A DNA stretch of 64,000 nucleotides, taken from contig NW_004797499.1 in the NCBI RefSeq assembly GCF_000002075.1, positions 382,734 to 446,733 of the forward strand, written 5' to 3'. The position numbers were made by a program, and so were the translations under genes. The notes under the pieces are model-generated. The model did not search any database. It was not told where the DNA came from and was given only the letters and a program-made list of their open reading frames with translations. The stretch is from Aplysia californica (Eukaryota; Mollusca; Gastropoda; Aplysiida; Aplysiidae). This document shows positions 23,160 to 35,636 of this stretch, in pieces (positions within the stretch are counted from its first letter, which is position 1; each line of letters starts with the position of its first letter).

Positions 23160-24228
23160 CAGTGCTTCCACTCTTCCGTATTTTTACGGAAATCCGTACT
23201 TTCTGCCAGTTCCGTACTAATTGTTCCTCCATTATCAACTCCCTCCGTAAAAAGCTGCGACAGCATAGGACTACCGAAATTCCGTAGCAAAAGTTCCGTA
23301 CTCGTTGTCGTATCGTCTAGTACTAGTATAAGTTACGGATATTTACAGTAATTCTCTCGGCAGTAAGTTAATGTTATAGAAACCAGCCAGATTGCGCATT
23401 TCCTGCAATTGGCCATTATTCTGCTGTGCCCCATGCATTTACTGCGGGTTGGTCGGCAATACGTTTTTACCTGTGGATTGATCAAAATGTGGCGAACTTT
23501 TTGTGCCAATTTCCTCCTTTCTATCATTCACTCCTTCCGTCTGTCTATCTTCAGATTTTTTACGAGGCTGAAAAATCTGCGCGTTTATCAAGTAAATTGA
23601 CTTGTGATTTTAGACAGAAACATGCTGTTAGAAAGAAACTTTTTTACAAATTTGTCTAGATCTAGAGAAATAGTCGATACAAAGATTATACGCCACGGGA
23701 ACGCGATAGGGCCGCTATGAAAGAAATTTATGCTAAAACTACTAAAATCAAGAATAATTCAAAGTGGTGTTCCGAGGTTGTGAAATTCAGACGTGAAATT
23801 TAAGGAAGATTAGGGTATACGCCAGGTAACTGTATTGTGAAGGTACATATATATTCATTATTCCCAGGTTTGCCTTCTATCAATGGTGCGGTGCCTAATT
23901 AATCGAATTACCTTATCGTAGCAATGGAAGGGAAAACTGCTTTTAAACATTGCCATCTATGGAAATATATTGTGTAGATCTTGGTGAAGAAATAAAAAAA
24001 GACAAAATGTTGGTGAAAAAATAAATGTTATGGTTTGTGGGCAATCTTTTCAAACAGGCTCCCAAATGCCATTTTCAACCCTCTAAAAGCACTAACTTTC
24101 CATTTCTGCGGGGGTTTCGCCCCCTGAACCCCGAACGGAATGCTGTCCCTGGACCCTGCTAGGGATGCGGCCCCCAGACCCCCTGCAGAATTTTCCTTAC
24201 TTTTCAGCTTCAGCTGGTGGAAGCACTG
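23160..24228. mobile_element. Element T, inverted-repeat element with 6-bp target duplication
   Basis: Ends CAGTGCTTCCAC and GTGGAAGCACTG are perfect inverse repeats, flanked by CTTGTA at 23154-23159 and 24229-24234. The left part has recurring TCCGTA motifs (at least six in 23170-23310). No transposase domain was recognised in its short frames. The CAG-type end suggests the hAT group, but hAT normally makes 8-bp duplications. Confidence 0.75.
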
Positions 24229-24234
24229 CTTGTA

Positions 24235-27200
24235 GGGTATAGCATAACCCAGCTATGGTAGTCATCAAATTATGGTGTGTTATCTTTTCTTGGGCATGCT
24301 CGTTGGCGCATCGACACTACTCAATTTTTTCTTTTAATAAAAAAATCGAGGCTTTTTCAAATCAAAGAAGTATATGGCATTTGATTCCTAGAAGACATGC
24401 TGTAACATTTCAGACTTGGTGTCTTGTTTAACTGATACAATCTATTTATCGGTTCATAGTTATAGACATGGTCCTTACAAAAGGATAGCTCTTTTCTTTC
24501 ATTCTTGTTATTCTCTCTCAGTACTCTATACTGTTATCTTATTCTCTTATCCTCACCTGAAGTATGTGTAAAGGGCATTACAGAGTTCATAAGTTCTTGA
24601 GTTTACTTATGTGATTGGAAGCTGTTCAGTATATTTTTGAGAAATGTATGCGTGGCTAAGGCATGTTGTAGTACTGTTGTGTTTGGAAGTGTGAGTTGGG
24701 CTGTGTTTTTCTCTCCACCGTCCCTCTTTCCCTCATTATTTTATAAAAAAAACTATATATTTATGCATTGTCAGCAATTTTGTACATATACTGTATGTCG
24801 TAGGCCAAAATGCACTCGGCTTTATGAAACTTTTCTAGAGGCCTTTCAGAATACATGTTCTTCGTGTAAATAATTTTATTGTGTCTTGGATGTGTGACTG
24901 TAAAGTGCTAGAGAATTGTCTGTTGTACTGACTTGGGAGCTTTTGTAATTTGGTGCACAGTATACATTTGGAATGGAAGAAGTGGTGAAAGGATAGAAAT
25001 GCAGACGGCTGTCATGGTTTTTATTGTTTTTGGTTGTTGTTTTTCTCCCTTTCCGCAATTTGACTACCCCAAATTGTGTTGCTCAGAAGGCAAGCTGTAT
25101 TTTGGAGGAGTGTGTCAGTTTGTGTCATGAACAAGTTCTCTGCCAGGAATTATGTTTGTTGAACTGTGGCCTGTTCAGGGCCTGCTCAAATAGCGAATCG
25201 TCTTTGGTAGTATTATGCATAGATGTTTTGAGTGATGCCTCAATTTTACTTTTTGTGTTTATTGAATGGGATGGGCAGAGAATGTATGCCTTGCATGTGT
25301 GTGTGTGTGTCTGTCTCAATGGTATTTATGGTAGTAAATGTTTGGGATCGTGTGGGGCAAGCCATGTCTTTTGTTGCCTTGTTTTCATATTGCTAAGAGG
25401 GATCCAATAAATACATGTCCATCAAATTGTTCCATTGGGTCAGAGTAGCATTTATTCAATTGTTCTTTCCATGTTTGTTTTACTGTTGATTTGCCAGCCT
25501 GAAAGCTTAGTCTGTCTTGTGTAATGCTACAGATCTTGTTGTCTCAGCTTGATCTGAATGAGACTGGTGTAGGATGGGTTTGGTGCCGGCGCACAAGCGG
25601 CAGTCACTGGAGCGAACCGGCTTTCCTTATATATATTATCGTGGCGACTTGTGATTGGCCACACCCACACAGACAACATTGACTCCTTCTACATTGTAGT
25701 CTGATCGCGAAATGCATGTTTACTACATCTATTGAAGCTGACTGCAAATGTCTTCTTAATCTTAGAAAAATCTGAATTCCAGGCCAATGCTCATCAGGTT
25801 AAATTTATTGTACCACGGACGTCAAATGCTCTGGCATTAGAGCAAACAGTTTGTTGTCACAAAATTAATTTTAAGAATATCAAATTCACTTCTAGATTTT
25901 GAGGTATGGCAGATTTTCTCAGACTGAACAATCTTCTGAGTTAAATGAGACAGGGATGAAGCAGAGCCTGGACTGAGTCAACTGAGTGGGAATATTTTTG
26001 TCTCATTCTTTATGACTTTATAGAAACTATCTTACAGTGGATATGGTATTAAATTTTAATGCAAATGAGAATGACACGTGATGTCATTTATTAATGTATG
26101 AATATTAATCAATCTAATTAAAGTAACCTGAAGGAAGAAATTCAGCCAACTTATCATACAATGTACGTGTACCGCTGAAAATGCAGCCCACTCTCCGTTT
26201 TTTAAGTTGCCCGAGTTTCAGACGCTTGGAGCCTTTTGAAAATAATGTAAGATCACTTCCAAATGTATACATCCTTTCTTGATCAAACAAGAGCCTAAGA
26301 ATGAGTGGACAATAGCGTAAAATTAAAAAATGGAGCGGAAATGAAACCCCAATCTCCATATTTTATTAAAGAAAAGAATGTTCCTGCAAGTTAAAACAAT
26401 AATAAAATTGAATTTATTGACTGAGTGTACGAAATGTCCAATGCTCTAAAACTGAGTCAAGCACTTCTTGCACTAAACTATTACATCAATAAAGGCGTCA
26501 TGGAAAGAAGAAAATGCATTATATGTACTGTACAATCCTTTATAAACCCAATGAGAATATCGACTGTTTAGTGTTAGACTCTGACATATGCTGTTTTAAG
26601 AAGTGATGTATGACGGAGTCTTGGTTGAAGCGGTTGCTTTTTTTCTTTCCCTATGGAGGAGATGTTGCTGCTAGCTTTGCTCCTACCATGATATATTCAA
26701 AATTTACTCAACATCAGCACTGAAGGTGTCAGGTATCAAAGTTTGACTTGAATTCACAGAAATAGTTACTATTTCAAATAGTATTTCTGGAGATGTTACA
26801 TAAATATTAAACTTTAACTAAAGACATTCACAGAACAAGAATTGGACATTTGGGCATCGATACAGCACACAACAGACTTTTCCGGATGTACAGTGTACTT
26901 TAACAGCACAGGGAACCTCCTACAGTACACTTGAAGACTACCGTATTGCTGTGTGATACACTGAGAGTACTGAGAGTGAGAGCTGAGAAATTATGTCCTG
27001 TGGTGACTTGTACTTTCAGATTTAATGCTAGATCACTGGATTGATCTTTGGCGGCCAGCCTCAATGTGTTGCGCTGCAGTTCTCACTGGGGCATTCTTTA
27101 TGAAGAGACAAAGCAATAATATTCAGGATATGTAATTTTTAGGAGAAGGAACAAAAGACCTTACCTTTCACAAAGATGTTTATAATGCTTGCAGACTTGC

Positions 27201-28955
27201 CAACTGTTCTAAATTTCCAGAGATTGTCCCTGATTCAACAGTAGGGAATGTGAAAGCTGTGCTATATCACATTCACTACACAAAAACCAATACCCCTTTC
27301 TGTAACTTTGTTCGCTGAATGATACTTAATCAGATGTTGTAATATTGGGTTTTGAAAAAGTTGGCCAGCCTGAGTTTGTTATGACAATCTTTATATATCA
27401 TCTCGCAGGGAGTAATATATCTCTGCAACTGAAAAGCCACCCCAATCCACTGCTGATATATTACTTCTGCTACTACAGTTTAACCAAACAAAATTGAACA
27501 GTGGAGAAGAAAACATAATGCCATCATGTATCATCCATTGTAACGCTTTGCTGTTCCCTAAGTTCATTTATGCTTTGGGAAGGGTATCTCTACACTACAT
27601 AAGCAGTGGCAGGGATTGAGCTGAATTCTCCAATCAATCTCCCTCTCAGGACACCCATCCTGTGCAAAAGCAGGTTTCTAGTATCCGTGTTGTTATCTTC
27701 ACACAGTAGATTCTATTTAGACTTTGACTATGTTGGACTTGGTGCGCTAACTGGCCAAAGACATGAATAGCTTTGGCGATGGGCTTGAAAAACCTAGCTG
27801 GCATGTCTTTCTTGCAACGGGCACTACCACTTCTTAGAATTTGTTTATATTATGTTGTAACTATGTGCTGTAGCAGAAAAACACCCATGATGCACATGTA
27901 TAAAAATATATGAAAAGAAAAAAGGGACACACTTGGAGGAGTTATGGTTTGTTACTCTTCCATCAAGTAAAATATTTTAATTATTAGTGAGACTCGACTG
28001 AATCAGTACAAAGTAGGCATATAGGTCTTTGCAGGAAGGCTGCTTATTTTAAGTGATGATATTTAAAAAACCTTGACAAACCAAATTTAGAGGAAGGCCT
28101 ATATGTTACAGCCTTAAAATAACTGAAATGGATATATGGGTGAAGGACATTTAACTAATGAGGACCTTTCTTTTACTGCCAACAAATTTTTAATGCTTGT
28201 CCTGAATTTCAGGGTTAACGGAACCGCAGAAAGAGACTTTTCATTTGCTTTGCCTGTAGATACAATACAGCCATTCACAGCCATTTATTTTTATGGTCAG
28301 TGAAGGCTAAAACTGTTAGTGTTTTATTTTCTGCTTACAAACATTTTCATACTTGTCATATTATGATTTTTGTTTTCTCAGTAGCACTATAATTAGTATT
28401 AATTACCCCTTTCTTATTTTGTTTCATTAGCATTTAGATCCCCCCTTGCTGTCTATTCTATCATTACTTTTGTCTATTCTCTTGTTTTCCCCTCTCATAA
28501 GACCATTGTTTAAATTATTGTTATTTGCTTTTCTTCAACATAAAATTTACATTCAGGCAGGCCTACTGTTACTATGTGCAAACCTCTTTATGCTACTAAA
28601 AATTATAATTTCTGCTTCCAGCAAATCTCAACCTCTCTTAAAAACAACAACTGATAACACATACAGTACGACTTGACATGTCATGCTGTTTTCCCAGGGT
28701 GCTGGCAGAAGCCGATGGACTTGAGATTCTACATTTTCTCACTTTAACTTTAATTTAAATGTTTTGTTGTATTGTTCTCAAGTGCAAAACAATTTAATAT
28801 AGAATTTGAGATATAGAAAAAGTTTCAAAAAGCAAAAGAAATAGCCAAGAAATCATAGTTGTTGAAAAAAGGGGGAAAACATCAAGTGAGGAGTTGGATT
28901 TGTAATTATACATGATGTACACGCTTGGGCAAATCAATCATTGCATAGCATAGTA
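24235..28955. other. Intergenic; no gene or element recognised
   Basis: About 4.7 kb of AT-rich sequence. Frames such as 25024-25410 and 28446-28676 are low-complexity and hydrophobic, without splice context or known motifs. An AATAAA at 25406 could end a long CDC27 transcript. A GC-richer patch at 25580-25620 is unexplained. Confidence 0.4.
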
Positions 28956-29742
28956 CAGTGGAATCTTGTTATAACGAGAGGGAGGGGACCTGTACGAAAT
29001 GTCCATTACAGCAGGATTCTGGTTTTAAGGGATCCAGTAATAAATTCAAGGGAAATAGTAAAGTAGGCCTAATCTATGAGTTTGGTGTTCTGTTTATTCC
29101 CTTTTGCAGTTCCCCTGATGATGATTTTGTTCAACATGTTCTCTAGGTCTCACTTGATCAAAAATCGAATCTGGTTTCTTTCTCTAGCATTAGCAGTGTT
29201 GACGACTCGGCGTTGGTGATCAGAAAGAAAGGGCTCTGGCTCTAGGCTAACTCGCCGGCTGTGTTGTCCCCCACCCAACCACACCCTGTGGTGCGTTGCG
29301 TCTGCTTGCGCACGTCACACATTCACTCCATCCATCCCGCACCAGAAAAGTGAAAGGCTCGGTATGTCTAGTTAATCTAGACTGGGCTGGCCTATCACGC
29401 GATGCGTTCTGCTTGTCGTCTGTGCTTGCCACATCCTCCCCACTCATTCGCTCCGTCCTTCATTGTTGGTTCGCGTGGGCTCGCCCATTCTTTGTTTCGC
29501 TGGATCACCAACAGCTTTCTCAACTGGCAAGGTTTTAATATGTTTAATTAAAGTTTAATTGGTCTGTGCGTTGTGCACAGCAGCAGCAATATTCCGTAAT
29601 AGCCGACTCGCGTGACTGTTTGATTGTGCAATAGCAGTATCTTATTTACAAAGATAAAGAAGGGAAAAAACGGGGTTTTAGAATAGTGTCTTTATAACAG
29701 ACTTCTCGTTATTTCAGGACTCGTTATGTGTGGACTCCACTG
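28956..29742. mobile_element. TA-flanked inverted-repeat element M2, copy 1 (Tc1/mariner-type MITE)
   Basis: Ends CAGTGGAATC...TTATAACGAG and CTCGTTAT...GGACTCCACTG, with TA at 28954-28955 and 29743-29744. It matches copy 2 at 43763-44540 throughout, including the GTAATAAATTCAAGGGAAA segment. No transposase. Confidence 0.82.
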
Positions 29743-29744
29743 TA

Positions 29745-31384
29745 CTGACTTTGTTTGCCATAGTTATGTACTATGACTCCTCTGTACATATGGCTTTGCT
29801 ACATTAAAAAAATGAAAGGGGAAAGTCATGGGAACATTTGACGAACATGCAAATGCAAGACTAACCAGCAACCAGGAAATGGAATATGAGTTTGAGCCCT
29901 ATAGAGATAACGAAGAACTATATTGCGCTATAATGATAAGTACAGTGCTCTCCTGGTCGCCTTCATCTCGTCTAGTCAATCCTAACTCTGTACATGTATT
30001 ATAAATATAAATTGTCTCTACATTTTGTTCAGCACAACTGTCCATTTTTTAAATGAAATAATTAGGCCTATATGATGCCTCTGCTTTGATTTTTTTTTTT
30101 TTTTTTGGGTTCTCAGGACAATGAGAGCTTGGTGGTCAATTTGAACTTAATGCTTTTTGTTGTTTGTACCCTGTACATGTCTGCATGTGTATCATTTTGT
30201 TTTGAGCAAGCCGTTTAAAAATTGTCCACATGTGTTTAAGTGTCTTCTTGGGCTCTTCTTTCTTGATGTTGAACAAATTAATGTCGTTCTTTTCATTTTT
30301 GTTGTTTGAAATGGATTCAAATTTAAGACCTTTTCCTTTTTAACCATTTCCTGTCAATTATCGCAGAAGCTTACTACTATAATAATAATTTCTTTATTCT
30401 AGTATACTCTTTGGCGTCTCTTAGCCCTTTGATGCAGACTTCAGGGTCAATCTTTATTGGCACAAGAAGTTGAAACTGAAATTAATTTCTTGAAGAAAAT
30501 CAAAAATTGAAAGTGGAACTAATGCTAGAAAATAATGGCTAAAAAAGTTTGACTCACAAGAATCTGCCATGGCACAACTTTGAGTGTCAAAATTTCTATC
30601 ATTATAATACATGTAATACAATGACTCACCCCAATATGATTTCAATGATGAACGACACCACAGCACTACTTTAGACTCATTTTGTCTTTGTCTTTTTCAG
30701 GCTGACATAATTTAGCAGTAACTGCATTATATCTTTTTTTTTTATTTCTTCTTTGCACTTTCCTAGATCCACTTTCTGAACATCTTGATATGGAGTCTAG
30801 CAGTATGGCAAGGTAGACAGAGTGATTGGGATATCTTTGCTTATATATATATAAATTGTATTAATATGATCTAGATCTATTTCTAATCCGTTTTTTGCAG
30901 TGTTAATGTTAACTGGTAAGGAAAAATCTAAATAATACAATATGTTTCAACAATGAGCTTAGTATGTAGAGCAAGAAGTAAGGAGGTTGTCTGCTAGTGG
31001 TAGTGGTAGAGACCTTGCTAGAAATGGACCAAAGTTGTTATTTTTTAATTTGAAAGAAATGAATAATGTGATATCTCTTAAGTTTCAATTTACAATTTTA
31101 GGTATAAATATATATGAGGTATTGAAAAATATCATGTATTAAAAAAGACATCTTTATCTCAATGAAAATTATCTATTCGTTGTTTTATTTTCTCTTCAGT
31201 AACAAACCAGAGACTTAATGAATGTGTTACAGGAACTTCATCCTGATATCCTGCTCTTTTTGTGATGGAACATTGGATAGACAGCATTGATTTTTTAAAT
31301 ACAGTTTACAGTCTAGCAGACACTTAGCTAGCAGATTTTCAGGTCCTGAAATGTTTCTTAGCTTTGTATTTAAACACGTAAGTA
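29745..31384. other. Intergenic; no gene recognised
   Basis: AT-rich, with a T-run at 30091 and a TATATATATA stretch at 30845. No frame with recognisable content. Confidence 0.4.
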
Positions 31385-31993
31385 TAGTTAAACTCGGTTT
31401 CAATGAACTCTGATTCAACGAAAGTAGTTGGATTCCCTGTTTTTTCTATTCATTAAAATCAATAAAAAATAACTGGGATTCAACGAACACATAAAGGAGC
31501 AAGCTCGGATTCTACAAAGTCGCTTGCAGGATGAACAGCCCCCGCTTACGTAGCTTCGCTCATTTTTCTCCAACAATCTTATCTATTCCTTGAAACCATC
31601 CTTAGCATCTGCATTGTGAACCATTATTTGCTTACCCTGTTGTTTATATCTTATGCGACCGACAGCACGCACACATGCATCTCATAGTGTGTGTCGGAGT
31701 CGGACGAGCGGTCAGCACACGTGTGACTGTGTGCGTGTGTCTGGGGAAGGGGGCACAAGCGGTCCGGGCGTGGAACGTCAGTAAGGGGCTGTTCAAATAT
31801 AATCTTACACATGGAGGGGGAGGGAGGGGGGTCTTTGGCTCCCGTAAGAAAAGTGTAAGAAATAGGGGGGGGGTCTTGAACCAATGTAATTTTACACTTT
31901 TGTGAGGTGAAAAAATGAGTAAAAAAAGGGTGGCCTTGGTCAAGGTGTGCAGAGGCCACAAGGAATGTGGAAAGTATTTTCCAAGTATTGCAG

Positions 31994-31996
<3 letters not shown>

Positions 31997-32055
<59 letters not shown>

Positions 32056-32130
32056 AAATTCTCTCTCTCTCTCTCTCTCTCTCTCTTTAAATTCTCTCTC
32101 TCTCTCTCTCTCTTTAAATTCTCTCTCTCT

Positions 32131-32193
<63 letters not shown>
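31997..32193. repeat. CT/GA microsatellite, interrupted by TTTAAATT
   Basis: Long CT runs broken four times by TTTAAATT or TTTT. On the - strand it directly follows the 3' end of the LINE, so it may have begun as that LINE's GA-repeat tail. Confidence 0.9.
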
Positions 32194-32196
<3 letters not shown>

Positions 32197-34210
32197 GGCG
32201 CTGTGGCTTCATAAACGGTCAGCGATGCCGACAGCACGTAGGAACTCAACACTTGCCCGGGGGTCCTTAAAAAGTGCGGGACATCTCAGGAACACTTGGT
32301 CCATAGTTTCGTCCTCCTACTTGCAGGCTCGACAGGATGGATCTGGGTTTGTCTGCTGGCGCAATTTAGCGGAGATATGATCTCAGCTTGGGCGATTTTC
32401 CACCAGTTTTCATTTTGGAGAGAAGCCGGCGGTCCTGTCGTCTGAGTCTGAGCGAGGCCTCAAGCTGGTATGATGGCGGCTGGGAAAACGGCAGTTTGGG
32501 TTTTGCCTCTCTCTTCCACTTTGCGCCGGTCGATCGGTGGATGACGGCTTTAGCTGTCGAGAAATCGATTGGCGTGTCAATCTGGGTAAGCGCTGTTGCT
32601 TCTTTGGCGATGCTTTCAACTTCCTCGTTCCCAGCCAGTCCAGCGTGGCCTGGAATCCACTGTAAGCAGATGGAACATTCAGAGCGTTGACAGAGGGTGT
32701 GCAGATGCTGCCAAATTGAGCATGCCACCTTTTCCGATTGGTTGGTAGGGGCGTATGAGAGGCGCATGACTGCTGACATTGAATCAGTGTATGTATGAAT
32801 GCGTACACTGCTCGGAAGGCTGCCTGTTGTATGTAGTGCCACAAGCATGTCCAGCGGTGTGTCCAGAGCTACAAGCTCGACCCTGTAGCGGGAACAATAC
32901 CGGCCCGCGGGTACACGTTGGTCGAGTTCGATATTACCGGTCTTGATCAGTATTCCACTGCCTCCATACTCAGTACCGTGCTTAGCTGAACCGTCAGTCC
33001 AGACTTCTACATCGGGCAGGCGGGGCGATCGAATTGTAGCCTCTACTGCTGCTTTCCTGACGGCTGGTTCATTAGCACGCTTGCAGTCGACGACAAGATC
33101 GGTGCTAAAAGTCACGTTGTACGATGCAGCCTTCCACGGTTGTGTGTGTGTGGGGGGGGGGGGGGGGGGGGGGGGTAAAACAACCAGCTCCTCACGTGGG
33201 TACGTATCCAGTTCAGTTTCGGCTACGAGGTTCTGGACATGCTTTCTCCAGTTCGACTTGCCTGTCGGCGTGGGCTCTGATTTTTGTTGCGGGGGCTCTG
33301 CGTTGGTTCGTTGCAGGCAGACCCATGGACTTCTCGAATGAGATGGCAGTAAAGGCATCAGCTCTATGCCTTAGTGGTAAATTGTCTGCTTCGATGAGGA
33401 GGCTGTCCACACGAGTACCCGTTGAGCAGCCCGTGATGATTCTTGCAGCTTCATTCTGCTTTCTTTCCAGTTTCTGCAGGTTGGAGGGTTTGGCAAGAGG
33501 CATGTAGGCAGGGGCACAATAGCTGACCGACAAGTAGCATAATATATTGGCTTTATGCATTCCCTTGATGCACCCCAGGTGGTGCCTGTAAGGGCTTTCA
33601 ATGGTCGAAGTCTGCTTTACAGTTTTAGCTCAAGATTTTGGATGTGGGCGTTGGAGGATCATAGAGTACGATCAAGTGGGACCCCAAGTAAGGTGGGGTT
33701 GGAGTTGAAGGTGATGGGGGAGCCTTTGAGTGAGAGTGCTGGTTTTCGCTTGGCCTCGTGAGTGCTGGTGGTGAAGAAGGTGCACTCTGTTTTCTCCGTA
33801 CTGATCTCCATCTTGTTTTGCTTAGCCCACTGCTCAAGTAAGTTTATGGCTGCTTGGACACTGTTTTCAGCCTGATTTATGTCTTCGTTGGTGGCGTATA
33901 TTGTATAGTCATCAGCATAGAGTCCCGTCTTCACGGCTTCAGGCAGGCCTGCTTCAATATCATCAATGAAGACAAGGAACAGTGTGGGGGACAGGGCGCT
34001 GCCCCGGGGGACTCCCGGCTCGAAACGGCGAAGCCTGCTTGTTGTGTTGCCGTGCTCGATGCAGGCGTATCTGTCTCAGAGGAACGAACCTATCCATTGG
34101 GTGATGCGGCTGGGAGTAGATTCCTCAATCATCTTCTCCATTAGCCTCGTGCGCTATACCATTGAAGAGGCACAGGGCTTTACACTGGAAGAAATGGAGG
34201 TGTAGGAAGA
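32194..34210 (-). mobile_element. RNase H-bearing LINE (I-like), minus strand, 5'-truncated
   Basis: Reading the - strand from about 34210: an RT segment with LSPTLFLVFIDDIEAGLPEA (about 34000-33920), an intact catalytic YADD box (GLYADDYTIYATNE, 33934 onward), the thumb region at 33560-33213 (LQKLERKQNEAARIITG), and a long RNase H frame at 33358-32366. The protein is spread over more than one frame, so it is inactive. The element lacks its 5' half and ends in a GA-repeat. Confidence 0.87.
32366..33358 (-). CDS. LINE RNase H frame, 330 codons
   Basis: An uninterrupted 330-codon frame within the LINE. Residues 119-125 (VWTDGSA), E161 in YRVELVAL, D192 in HTYTDSMSAV and WIPGHAGLAGNEE at 234-246 are the RNase H core; the last acidic residue, normally in GNExAD, is here in the altered context GNEEVES. 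Residues 62-69 are a run of prolines encoded by a long G-tract (about 33151-33175 on the + strand), probably a recent slippage expansion. It would remove the RNA template strand during LINE copying. Confidence 0.75.
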   Translation of the reverse strand: MPLLPSHSRSPWVCLQRTNAEPPQQKSEPTPTGKSNWRKHVQNLVAETELDTYPREELVVLPPPPPPPPTHTQPWKAASYNVTFSTDLVVDCKRANEPAVRKAAVEATIRSPRLPDVEVWTDGSAKHGTEYGGSGILIKTGNIELDQRVPAGRYCSRYRVELVALDTPLDMLVALHTTGSLPSSVRIHTYTDSMSAVMRLSYAPTNQSEKVACSIWQHLHTLCQRSECSICLQWIPGHAGLAGNEEVESIAKEATALTQIDTPIDFSTAKAVIHRSTGAKWKREAKPKLPFSQPPSYQLEASLRLRRQDRRLLSKMKTGGKSPKLRSYLR

Positions 34211-34517
34211 AGAGGACACAGAGCATGAAGTTGGAACAGGACCCATATATTTGTAAGACAGCTCAGCAGATGCCCCAATTTTAACAAATATTTTTGACAT
34301 AATGATGAACACTGCCTTTGTTGATGATAACTAATTTCACTTTTAGTTTTAAGCATAATGATCAGTAATAACAGACACAGTAGAATCCTGGTAAAGTCAA
34401 CTCTTGCTTACATTCAACACCTCACTGTAGTCCCGTTTCTTACCTTCTTTATTTAAGTAATTGTGTTTTTGATACATGTACAGTCAACCGCTTGAGTGTG
34501 AACCTTGCGTAGTAAAG

Positions 34518-35216
34518 CTGTCCCCGTAGAATTATGCAAATTTAGAAGGCCAAATTATGCCCCCAAAAAAGCAAAATTATGCAAAAATTATGCAAGTTAC
34601 TGTAACACCATTCGTGACATGTTTTGCACTTTTTCAACACGAAGTTTCATGATTTTCTTGTTTTATGTACAGAAAAATTGAAAACAGAACATATCAGTAT
34701 CAGCAATTTGTTGTGAATTTGGAAAAGAAAACAATACACATTAGTTTTAAAAATTTTTATTTTTTTAAATAATCATCTCTGTAACTTTCAGCTATAGAAA
34801 GGAAAGAAAAATGTTCAAAAAATTTATTATTTTTAAAAAAGGACATCTGGACCTCTGATGCTGGCACATTACTAAAACCAGGGACACCTGTCAAACATGA
34901 AACATCAGCAGACATGAGAACAACAACTTTTGATGGATTGAAAAACTGAACATGCTCAAGGAACAAAATCACAACCCTTACCAAGATCTTCTAACAAGGG
35001 AAATAACCAACTTTTCCCTTAAATGAGAGCTATTACTGTGATTACGTCCCTTTAGTCACATGGCGAGGCGTTAATTAATTAATAAATAATTGTTTTGTAA
35101 AAAAAAAAAAAAAGGGAAAAAACGTGAAAAAACGCGGATAATCCAAAATTATGCAAATGTTGCAGAATTACGCGAAAAAAACGCGGCCGCACAATCGCAT
35201 AATCCTACGGGGACAG
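34518..35216. mobile_element. Inverted-repeat element with CTGTCCCCGTA ends
   Basis: Left end CTGTCCCCGTAGAATTATGC, right end the inverse GCATAATCCTACGGGGACAG. ATTATGCAAA motifs recur inside both ends. On the - strand 34984-34757 a 75-codon frame reads VQFFNPSKVV...PGFSNVPASEVQMSFF, reminiscent of a hAT transposase interior, at low confidence. No clear target duplication was found. Confidence 0.65.
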
Positions 35217-35408
35217 ACTGGTGGAATCAAACGTTGCCGTATGCAAGGCTCTACACAGAAACATAGCTTAAATGTTCTGCAAACAGTATGGTATAGATGA
35301 TAAATAGACAGGCATGCATTTGACATGAATTGGCCCTTTTGCAAAGTACCGGTATGTGTTTGGTAGAGATCAGTGTATTTTCCTGAAACTGTCCTGCATT
35401 TCTTCAAT

Positions 35409-35555
35409 ATGGCATCAAAGAAACGAAAATGCCTCTCATTTGAAACCAAACTGCTTTTGATTGAGAAAGTCAAATACATTATACATTACTTGCTTGGAGC
35501 CTGTAATTATCGCCACAAAAACCTTATGTTTCCTATAAAGAACACCCGGATTTAA
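35409..35555 (+). pseudogene. pogo/CENP-B-type transposase start, truncated
   Basis: The frame begins MASKKRKCLSFETKLLLIEK, the N-terminus of the CENP-B/pogo helix-turn-helix DNA-binding domain. After about 22 residues the similarity stops and the frame ends at 35555, close to the element's right end, so almost the whole transposase is missing. Confidence 0.55.
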
Positions 35556-35636
35556 TTAAATTTAAGGTGAGGCCCGACGACTTCGTTGAATCCAAGTTCC
35601 ACTACATTGCGAAATTGGTACTTAACAATAATAATA

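Larger units (their letters stand above)
31387..35602. mobile_element. pogo-like (Tc1/mariner superfamily) shell with nested LINE and inverted-repeat element
   Basis: The left end GTTAAACTCGGTTTCAATGA (31387) and the inverse of the right end (GTGGAACTTGGATTCAACGA, to 35602) match over most positions, with TA on each side (31385-31386, 35603-35604). A CENP-B/pogo-type start lies just inside the right end. Most of the span is later insertions: the LINE at 31997-34210 and the element at 34518-35216. The pairing of ends is an inference from the matched termini. Confidence 0.5.

Noticed and set aside
25024-25410. 128-codon frame downstream of CDC27
   Set aside because: Cys/Leu/Val-rich, no known domain, no splice context, and it ends beside a GT microsatellite; probably chance.
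28446-28676. 76-codon hydrophobic frame
   Set aside because: T-rich DNA gives Leu/Ile/Phe by composition; no conserved motif or start context.
31644-32252. 202-codon frame rich in Arg-Glu repeats, - strand
   Set aside because: It is the GA microsatellite read in one frame; not a protein.
32943-33507. Plus-strand frames of 127-132 codons opposite the LINE
   Set aside because: They are antisense to the clear RNase H frame and contain poly-Gly from the G-tract.
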